Source of the DNA: Bdellovibrionales bacterium
GTDB lineage: Bacteria > Bdellovibrionota > Bdellovibrionia > Bdellovibrionales > UBA1609
DNA length: 19,650 nucleotides
Direction of reading: 5' to 3'
Assembly: GCA_020435025.1 (NCBI GenBank)
Contig: JAGRAG010000074.1
Span: forward strand, 1-19,650
Below are positions 14,218 to 19,650 of this stretch, piece after piece. Under the pieces are notes generated by a model. The model had not been told where the DNA came from and searched no databases. It worked only from the letters and a program-made list of their open reading frames with translations. Position numbers and translations under genes: made by a program. Positions within the stretch are counted from its first letter, which is position 1. Every line of letters begins with the position of its first letter.

Positions 14218-15054
14218 ATGATCCAGGACCTTATTTTATCTGCCTTTAGAGAAGACCTACCCGAAGGTGATGTTACCACCGATTCCTTAGGTATTTCTGA
14301 CTATCCCGGCTATGCGAAACTGATCGCTAAAGAAGACTTAGTTCTTTCCGGCAAAAGGCTTTTCACAGCATCCGTTCACCACAGAGATCCAAGCTGCCAG
14401 ATAAAATGGTATTTCGAAGATGGCCAATGGATTCTCAAAGATCAGGTTGTAGCACTTATCGAAGGCAATCTTATTGAGTTGTTAAAAGCAGAACGAGTCG
14501 CACTTAATTTTTTGGGACGACTCTGTGGAATCGCCACTCTCACTAGATGCTTTAGTAAGAATGTCGAACACACGCCTTGTCGAATTTTAGATACCAGAAA
14601 AACAACACCCAATTTGCGTGAATATGAAAAAAAAGCAGTGGTCGATGGCAAAGGAGTCAACCACCGGTTTAACCTATCCGAGGCGATTCTAATCAAAGAA
14701 AATCACATTCGAATTGCTGGTGGCTTGAGCCAGGCCGTTACAAAAATTCGAAAAAATTGCTCTTTACCTATTGAGGTCGAAGCCTCGTCGCTCGAAGAAG
14801 TGAGAGAAGCGGTCCATCTGTCTGTTGATAGAATTCTTTTAGACAACATGGACAACAACACCTTAAAAGAATCACTGACACTTATTCCCAAATCAATAAA
14901 AACGGAAGCCAGTGGAAATATGAATCTGGAGAGAGTGGCCTCCGTTGCTGAATTGGGAGTCGACTTCATTAGCGTTGGAGCTATTACTCATTCAGCTCCC
15001 TGTGCTGATTTAAGCCTTCTTTTTAATTGGCAAAGCCAAAGCCTTGATACTTAA
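14218..15054 (+). CDS. nadC: Quinolinate phosphoribosyltransferase (decarboxylating)
   Basis: Converts quinolinate and PRPP to nicotinate mononucleotide in de novo NAD synthesis. 278 aa, typical. Recognised by EDLPEGDVTTDSLG (12-25), the substrate-binding stretch from ILDTRKTTPNLREYEKKAV to ILIKENHI (123-164), EVEASSLEEV, ILLDNM, EASGNMNLERV and GVDFISVGAITHSAP. One small deviation: the usual glycine run before NHR reads DGKGVNHR. ATG at 14218 has AGGGA 8 nt upstream. nadA and nadB are not adjacent. The preceding receiver gene is 60 nt away, and the next gene is separated by 131 nt with its own candidate promoter. Confidence 0.96.
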   Translation: MIQDLILSAFREDLPEGDVTTDSLGISDYPGYAKLIAKEDLVLSGKRLFTASVHHRDPSCQIKWYFEDGQWILKDQVVALIEGNLIELLKAERVALNFLGRLCGIATLTRCFSKNVEHTPCRILDTRKTTPNLREYEKKAVVDGKGVNHRFNLSEAILIKENHIRIAGGLSQAVTKIRKNCSLPIEVEASSLEEVREAVHLSVDRILLDNMDNNTLKESLTLIPKSIKTEASGNMNLERVASVAELGVDFISVGAITHSAPCADLSLLFNWQSQSLDT

Positions 15055-15086
15055 TTTTTTGTAGAAATATCCCCACAGAATACTCC

Positions 15087-15115
15087 TTGAATTTGCTCAA
15101 TCCCCTATGTAGAGT
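15087..15115 (+). promoter_or_regulatory. Possible promoter of the biotin ligase operon
   Basis: TTGAAT (15087-15092), a 17-nt spacer and TAGAGT (15110-15115) in the 131-nt gap between nadC and the biotin ligase gene. Each box matches four of six consensus bases. The leader would be about 64 nt. Weak evidence. Confidence 0.33.
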
Positions 15116-15185
15116 GCCTTTGCGTTTAAAATATACCTGCAACTCGCAAAATTTGTTGGAGGGATCTTACTTTAAGGAGTCACAC

Positions 15186-15920
15186 ATGTCGGAAGCTAAA
15201 AGTAAAAACGTGTTTAAGCTCGCTTCAACATGGGCGAAAGGATCACATATTGAGCTCTGGGAGAGTGAATCGACAGAGAGCACTAACAATATGGCAAAAG
15301 ATGAAGCCTTTAAAGTTGCGTCAGACTTCAAACTCTATCTCACTGCCCAACAAACGGCGGGACGGGGTCGAGGAGAGCATAGATGGATCTCTCCGGAGAA
15401 AGGGACTGCACTCCTTTCTTCATGGTCTTACAAAATGGAATCCGCACCTCAGCATGTCACAGCTCCTCTTTTTGGATTGGCCCTCTACCAAGCTGTAGAA
15501 CAAACTTGGCCCACATTGAATTGGAGTTTAAAGGCACCGAATGATCTTTTTCTAAATGACAAAAAAGTAGCTGGGCTTTTGGTTGAAACTCTTTCTCAAG
15601 GCTCCCAAATCCGTCTCATAGTCGGCTTGGGATTTAATGGCTATGCGGCGCCAGAGGGAGTGGATGACGCCACCTTTTTAGATGAGCACCTCCGTGAAGA
15701 TTTCAATCATAGTTCCTGGACAGAATTTTTAACAGTTCTACATGCTACATTTCAAGAAGCTGCAGATATGTGCACCACAGACTCACTAGATCCTGACAGT
15801 CAAGCGCAGCTTCTTGAAGCTCTAAACAAAAACCCTAATCTGGAAGAATCTTTTTCACAAGTGACTCCAGCGGCAGATTTGGTAACCGGTTCAAAAACTG
15901 TTTCATGGAGTGAACTGTAA
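15186..15920 (+). CDS. birA: Biotin--[acetyl-CoA-carboxylase] ligase, short monofunctional form
   Basis: Activates biotin with ATP and attaches it to the biotin carboxyl carrier protein. ATG at 15186 has a strong AAGGAG 6 nt upstream, giving 244 aa. The frame is open back to 15087, but those residues have no family match and no ribosome site. Family motifs: ESTNN (31-35), QTAGRGRGEHRW (56-67) for biotinyl-AMP binding, KAPNDLFLNDKKVAGLLVE (116-134; the common KWPND is KAPND here), and LIVGLGFN. The N-terminal DNA-binding helix-turn-helix of E. coli BirA is absent, so it should not act as repressor. The C-terminal SH3-like domain is hard to recognise; the end (TPAADLVTGSKTVSWSEL) looks reduced. 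The stop overlaps the next ATG by 1 nt (TAATG). Confidence 0.88.
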   Translation: MSEAKSKNVFKLASTWAKGSHIELWESESTESTNNMAKDEAFKVASDFKLYLTAQQTAGRGRGEHRWISPEKGTALLSSWSYKMESAPQHVTAPLFGLALYQAVEQTWPTLNWSLKAPNDLFLNDKKVAGLLVETLSQGSQIRLIVGLGFNGYAAPEGVDDATFLDEHLREDFNHSSWTEFLTVLHATFQEAADMCTTDSLDPDSQAQLLEALNKNPNLEESFSQVTPAADLVTGSKTVSWSEL

Positions 15921-16477
15921 TGGCGCTCACTTACACTCCATCCGGTGAACTCCAATCTTCTTGTCCACATTTTTCTTTACTTGGTGTCGATGGTCATCAG
16001 TATTCCTTAGACTCTTTTTGTGACGCCCAAGCCTTAGTGGTTCTTTTTATCTGCAATCACTGCCCCTATGTGCAAGCTATTGAAGAGAGAATCATTCAGT
16101 TGGCGGCCGATTTAAAAAAAATGAACGTTCAGGTTATTGGCATATGCTCCAATGATCCCTCTGAATATGAAGAGGACTCATATGAGAATCTAAAGAAAAG
16201 ATGGCTCGAAAAAAAATACGAGTTCCCTTATCTATTTGATGAATCTCAAGAAGTGGCTAAAAACTTTGGTGCTGTTTGTACACCTGACCTTTTTGTTTAT
16301 GATGACAATCGAAATTTAATTTATCGGGGCCGACTTGACGACTCATGGAGAGATGCTAGCAAAGTCAAAGAAGAGAGCTTAAAGGAGGCCGTCATAAATT
16401 ATTTAAATGGTTGCCCCGTAGCATCCGACCAAGTCCCCTCAATGGGCTGTTCGATAAAATGGAAATCGGAGTCTTAG
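15920..16477 (+). CDS. Thioredoxin-fold redoxin with CNHCPYV motif (AhpC/TSA-like)
   Basis: 185 aa thioredoxin-like protein of the subgroup whose active-site line is ICNHCPYVQA. Cys45 and Cys48 form a CxxC at the end of the first beta strand. Other fold markers are VQVIGICSNDP, FPYLFDESQEVAKNFGAVCTPDLFVYD (around residues 107-133, with the cis-Pro loop TP) and LIYRGRLDD. There is no signal peptide, so it is probably cytosolic. It may reduce disulfides or peroxides; the substrate is unknown. Translation is coupled to birA through TAATG, and the GyrI-like gene follows after 3 nt. Additional cysteines (Cys34, Cys125 and two near the C-terminus) might take part in resolving disulfides. Confidence 0.88.
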   Translation: MALTYTPSGELQSSCPHFSLLGVDGHQYSLDSFCDAQALVVLFICNHCPYVQAIEERIIQLAADLKKMNVQVIGICSNDPSEYEEDSYENLKKRWLEKKYEFPYLFDESQEVAKNFGAVCTPDLFVYDDNRNLIYRGRLDDSWRDASKVKEESLKEAVINYLNGCPVASDQVPSMGCSIKWKSES

Positions 16478-16480
16478 ACA

Positions 16481-17035
16481 ATGATTCATTGGATCTGGAT
16501 TTCGCTTTTAAGTGGTATTTCTGTCTTATTACTGACTCTTTATATAAATCTAGGTGGATACAAAGAGGTCACCATTGAAATAAAAAACATTGATGGAATG
16601 CACTTAGTTTATAAATCTCACGTGGGCCCCTATCATAAAATCAATCCAACCATAGAAGCTGTGGAAAAATGGGCTCACGATAGTAAAATAGAATGCCTCA
16701 AAGCATTTGGAGAGTACCTAGACAAACCCGGAACGATTGAAGATGACCGCCTCCGAAGTCACGGAGGATGTGTGGTGCCGGAACAGCCAGAAAATCCTTT
16801 ACCCGAGGAATTCGAGTATCGGTATCTTGATGCCCAAAAGGTCATCTATGCCATTTTTAAGGGAGCCCCCTCAATAGGACCTATTTTTGTTTACCCCAAA
16901 ATTGAACAGACCTTAGAGGAAAAAAAATTAACCGCTGCCGGTCCTGTACTAGAGCTTTACAACACTCCAAACGCCAAAGAATCCACCACCGAGTACCTCT
17001 GTTTACTCAAACATAAGACCTTAAACAAACAATAG
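16481..17035 (+). CDS. Membrane-anchored GyrI-like ligand-binding domain protein
   Basis: 184 aa. A single N-terminal TM helix (about 4-24, WIWISLLSGISVLLLTLYI) acts as anchor or uncleaved signal. It is followed by a soluble domain of the GyrI-like / BacR effector-binding fold: VTIEIKNIDGMHLVYKSHVGPY near the start, a central YRYLDAQKVIYAIFKGAPS, and a closing TTEYLCLLKHK. In known proteins this fold binds small hydrophobic or cationic ligands or blocks gyrase; with a membrane anchor, a periplasmic ligand sensor or carrier is more likely. Three central Cys residues occur (in KIECLKAF, GGCVV and YLCLL). ATG at 16481 is 3 nt after the redoxin gene, with GGAG about 10 nt upstream. The ligand is unknown. 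Confidence 0.8.
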   Translation: MIHWIWISLLSGISVLLLTLYINLGGYKEVTIEIKNIDGMHLVYKSHVGPYHKINPTIEAVEKWAHDSKIECLKAFGEYLDKPGTIEDDRLRSHGGCVVPEQPENPLPEEFEYRYLDAQKVIYAIFKGAPSIGPIFVYPKIEQTLEEKKLTAAGPVLELYNTPNAKESTTEYLCLLKHKTLNKQ

Positions 17036-17042
17036 ATTCCAC

Positions 17043-17075
17043 CCCTCACTATTAAAAAATAATGAAGGGCCTTTT
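17043..17075. terminator. Weak hairpin between convergent genes, possible terminator
   Basis: CCCTCACTATT (17043-17053) can pair with AATAATGAAGGG (17058-17069), with one mismatch and one bulge. On the plus strand it is followed by CCTTTT. It fills most of the 42-nt gap between the GyrI-like gene and the convergent aconitase gene. The stem is imperfect and the U-run short. Confidence 0.35.
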
Positions 17076-17077
17076 AG

Positions 17078-19342
17078 TTAATTTTTCTGGCGCAAAAGAT
17101 TTAATGCTGATCCAGCCTTAAACCACTCGATCTGTTCTTGATTGAATGTATGTGTTAGAGCCACTTCCTCTTTGGAGCCATCACTGTGAACAAGTTCCAA
17201 GGTAAGGTTTTTACCGGGAGAAAAAGTCTTTAGACCTCGAATGGCTATCTTGTCGTCTTCTTTCACTTTGCCGTAGTCAGAAGGATCTGCAAAATTAAGT
17301 GCCAACACGCCCTGCTTTTTCAGATTCGTTTCGTGAATGCGCGCAAAGCTTTTTGTAATAACGGCCACGGCACCCAAAAAGCGAGGACTCATAGCCGCAT
17401 GTTCGCGACTACTTCCTTCGCCGTAATTGTCATCTCCAACGATTATCCACTTTCGCTTTTCAGCTTTATAGTGTCGAGCTATCTGGGAATACTCAACACC
17501 TTCTTCACCACTTAAAAGATCCTTTCCTTTTCCCGCTTCATAGCCAAAATCACTGTTGGCCCCCAAGAGCATATTGTTTGAGATGTTATCTAAGTGACCT
17601 CTATACTTTAACCATTGACCAGCGGGGCTGATATGGTCCGTTGTACACTTCCCCTTGGCCTTACATAGCAACAGAAGGTTTTCAAAATCATCCCCGTGCC
17701 ACGCTTCGAATGGTTCTAACAATTGTAAGCGGTCGGATTTTGGATCTACCTTCACTTCCACTCCCTGCCCTTGCGGAGCTTTGTAGGCTTCCGGATCATG
17801 TACAAATCCATCACTAGGAAGCTCTGGAGCCTCAGGAATCGAAAACTTGACCTCTTCACCATTGGCTCCTTTCAGGGAGTCCGTCATAGGATTAAAATCC
17901 AATCTCCCGGCTAACCCCAAAGCCATCACAATGGATGGGCTGCCTATAAATGAAAGGGTTTCGGGATTTGCATCATTACGACCACGAAAATTTCTATTAA
18001 AACTATTAATGATCGTGTTAGGAGTGCCTTTAGCTGTATCATCTCGACGCCATTGACCAATACAAGGACCACAGGCATTCGATACAACGGTCGCCCCCAC
18101 TTCATTAAAAGTTGCCATCTGTCCATCTCTTTGAATCGTCTTTTTAATTTGTGAAGAACCTGGAGAGACAACAAATTGTTGTGGCATCTTAATGCCAGCC
18201 GCAATAGCTTCTCTGGCTACATGAGCCGCCAAACCAATATCCTCATAAGACGAATTGGTACATGATCCGATCAACGCTGCAGAAAGGTTTGTGTTCCAAC
18301 CATTTGCCTTAGCCTCCTTACCCATTTCTTCAATCGGTCGTGCTAAATCCGGCGAGTGAGGTCCAACGATATGTGGTTGTAAAGTCGAAAGATCAATTTC
18401 AATCACTTCATCATAAAACTTATCAGGAGACGCCAGAACTTCTGAATCTGCTGTCAATAGATCTCGGTTTTCGTCGGCGACAGAGGTGATTTTTGAACGG
18501 TTTGTAATATTTAAATACGTGGCCATTCGCTCGTCATAGGGAAAAATAGAACACGTGGCTCCCAATTCTGCCCCCATGTTAGTGATCGTTCCCTTTCCAG
18601 TACAACTGATCGATGCGCATCCGTCTCCAAAGTACTCAATGATTTTATTTGTACCACCTTTAACTGTCATAATTCCCAACAGCTTTAAAATAACATCTTT
18701 GGGAGTTGTCCAGCCGTTCATTTTTCCCTTTAAATGCACGCCGACAATTTTGGGGTTTTTCACTTCCCAAGGCAAACCCGCCATAACATCTGAAGCATCG
18801 GCTCCACCGACACCACTGGCAATCATTCCCAAACCCCCAGCATTTGGCGTATGAGAATCAGTTCCGATCATCAGACCACCAGGAAAAGCGTAGTTTTCTA
18901 AAACCACCTGATGAATGATTCCGGCACCAGGTCTCCAAAATCCAATATTGTATCGGCTTGAGACCGACTCCAAAAAGTCAAACACTTCACTGTTTTCCGC
19001 TCGCGCCACAGCCATATCCTCAGACTCTCCAACATGGGCTCGGATCAAATGGTCACAGTGAACCGTTGCGGGAACAGCAGACTCCTCTTTACCTGCCAAC
19101 ATAAATTGCAATAAAGCCATTTGAGCCGTTGCATCCTGCATCGCCACTCGATCGGGTCGCAAATTTAAAAAGCTTTCTCCTCGAGTGAGATCTTGCCCTG
19201 CAGGATCATCAAGATGACCAAACAAAACCTTTTCCGTGAGCGTTAACGGACGATTGACACGCTTTTTAACAACTTCCAAATTCTTACGAGTCTTTGCATA
19301 AACCTGTTTAACCATTTCCTCTGTTGTTTCAATGTTTGCCAT
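17078..19342 (-). CDS. Aconitate hydratase, mitochondrial type
   Basis: TCA-cycle enzyme that isomerises citrate to isocitrate with a 4Fe-4S cluster. 754 aa from ATG at 19342, which has AAGGAG about 8 nt upstream; the frame upstream to 19363 has no ribosome site. Cluster ligands are Cys361 in GSCTNSS and Cys424/Cys427 in NACGPCIGQW. Other signatures are GTDSHTPNAGG (160-170), RNFRGRND, CTTDHISPAGQWLKYRGHL and DDNYGEGSSREHAA. The length (about 750 rather than about 890) and the TTDHISPAG and RGHLDNISNN forms match the mitochondrial aconitase group, which is also found in Bacteroidetes and some former Deltaproteobacteria, rather than bacterial AcnA or AcnB. I therefore leave the symbol open; acn or acnA would be used by many annotators. 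It is a single-gene unit convergent with the birA operon. Confidence 0.96.
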   Translation of the reverse strand: MANIETTEEMVKQVYAKTRKNLEVVKKRVNRPLTLTEKVLFGHLDDPAGQDLTRGESFLNLRPDRVAMQDATAQMALLQFMLAGKEESAVPATVHCDHLIRAHVGESEDMAVARAENSEVFDFLESVSSRYNIGFWRPGAGIIHQVVLENYAFPGGLMIGTDSHTPNAGGLGMIASGVGGADASDVMAGLPWEVKNPKIVGVHLKGKMNGWTTPKDVILKLLGIMTVKGGTNKIIEYFGDGCASISCTGKGTITNMGAELGATCSIFPYDERMATYLNITNRSKITSVADENRDLLTADSEVLASPDKFYDEVIEIDLSTLQPHIVGPHSPDLARPIEEMGKEAKANGWNTNLSAALIGSCTNSSYEDIGLAAHVAREAIAAGIKMPQQFVVSPGSSQIKKTIQRDGQMATFNEVGATVVSNACGPCIGQWRRDDTAKGTPNTIINSFNRNFRGRNDANPETLSFIGSPSIVMALGLAGRLDFNPMTDSLKGANGEEVKFSIPEAPELPSDGFVHDPEAYKAPQGQGVEVKVDPKSDRLQLLEPFEAWHGDDFENLLLLCKAKGKCTTDHISPAGQWLKYRGHLDNISNNMLLGANSDFGYEAGKGKDLLSGEEGVEYSQIARHYKAEKRKWIIVGDDNYGEGSSREHAAMSPRFLGAVAVITKSFARIHETNLKKQGVLALNFADPSDYGKVKEDDKIAIRGLKTFSPGKNLTLELVHSDGSKEEVALTHTFNQEQIEWFKAGSALNLLRQKN

Positions 19343-19456
19343 TCCCACGACTCCTTTTTCCAATTTTTAAGAATCAACTGAAGTAGATCACAAAGTTGTC
19401 GCATTCTCGACTTCTATCGCAGACTACGCCCCATCCCATCGACTCCTATCTTGATC

Positions 19457-19650
19457 ATGCCTAGCCTAGTCAAGAATGGACAAAGACACAATAATTGGCT
19501 TAAGGCATTAACATACCTATCCCTCATGAGTGTGACTTTTTTGTTAAGTTTGCCATTTATTTTTGGATTGACCCCGCACCCTGCTCCCGCCACCATAACA
19601 GTTAAGAATTTTACCTCGGAGGACCTAATGAAGAGGATTAATACCTTTTT
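19457..19650 (+). CDS. Start of a probable membrane-anchored protein, cut by the window end
   Basis: From ATG at 19457 the frame is open to the edge (64 codons). It encodes a basic start (MPSLVKNGQRHNNWLK), a hydrophobic helix (ALTYLSLMSVTFLLSLPFIF), a short linker (GLTPHPAPA), and then TITVKNFTSEDLMKRINTF, which has the look of a folded domain beginning. This fits a single-pass or signal-anchored protein. No Shine-Dalgarno precedes this ATG or the in-frame ATG at 19526. A third in-frame ATG at 19628 has GGAGG 5 nt upstream and would give a product starting MKRINTF, leaving 19364-19627 as leader. Which start is used cannot be decided without the rest of the gene. It is divergent from the aconitase gene. 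Confidence 0.5.
   Translation, partial: MPSLVKNGQRHNNWLKALTYLSLMSVTFLLSLPFIFGLTPHPAPATITVKNFTSEDLMKRINTF

Noticed and set aside
15087..15185. 33-residue N-terminal extension of the biotin ligase
   Set aside because: It has no helix-turn-helix and no family match, and a strong AAGGAG site selects the ATG at 15186.

Overview
The window (about 19.65 kb, low-40s % GC by eye) is a densely packed bacterial chromosome segment made almost entirely of housekeeping genes. The cell is diderm: the window holds an LptF/LptG-type LPS-export permease, an outer-membrane MipA/OmpV-like protein and a lipoprotein with a lipobox. A mitochondrial-type aconitase, a degenerate HD-GYP protein with a pseudo-receiver, and a receiver protein with a long acidic linker and a conserved C-terminal module suggest the Bdellovibrionota / former Deltaproteobacteria. 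That placement is inferred from gene style, not from a marker gene.

Left part (1-5264). On the minus strand, mutY is followed after 2 nt by a TolB-like propeller lipoprotein that runs off the left edge. Divergent from mutY are an exported protein of unknown function, an RlmI-type rRNA methyltransferase (5 nt apart), and then a 489-aa protein with a pseudo-receiver and an HD-GYP domain that has lost its metal ligands.

Between two convergent genes (5197-5416) lies the most unusual object in the window: a perfect 77-bp inverted repeat around a GC-rich 66-nt centre. Its left arm encodes the last 22 residues and the stop codon of the HD-GYP-like gene. Its right arm stops 9 nt from the stop codon of the OmpV-like gene.

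Central part (5426-12931, minus strand). In transcription order: lptG-like permease, 144-nt gap with an extended -10 promoter, def, fmt, rpe, hutH, hutU, OmpV-like gene. From def to hutU the genes overlap or nearly touch, so N-formyl-methionine metabolism, a pentose-phosphate enzyme and the first two histidine-degradation steps are probably co-transcribed. hutI and the last hut steps are not in the window.

The lptG-like gene and the divergent receiver gene (13042) share a short intergenic region. In it the lptG promoter places the predicted transcription start on the initiation codon, which suggests a leaderless mRNA.

Right part (13042-19650). On the plus strand come the receiver/acidic-linker protein, nadC, a short BirA-type biotin ligase, a CxxC redoxin and a membrane-anchored GyrI-like domain protein; the last three are tightly coupled. 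A convergent aconitase gene (minus) follows. At the right edge a plus-strand gene begins, probably for a membrane-anchored protein, with an uncertain start. I saw no tRNA, rRNA, CRISPR array, transposase or phage gene.
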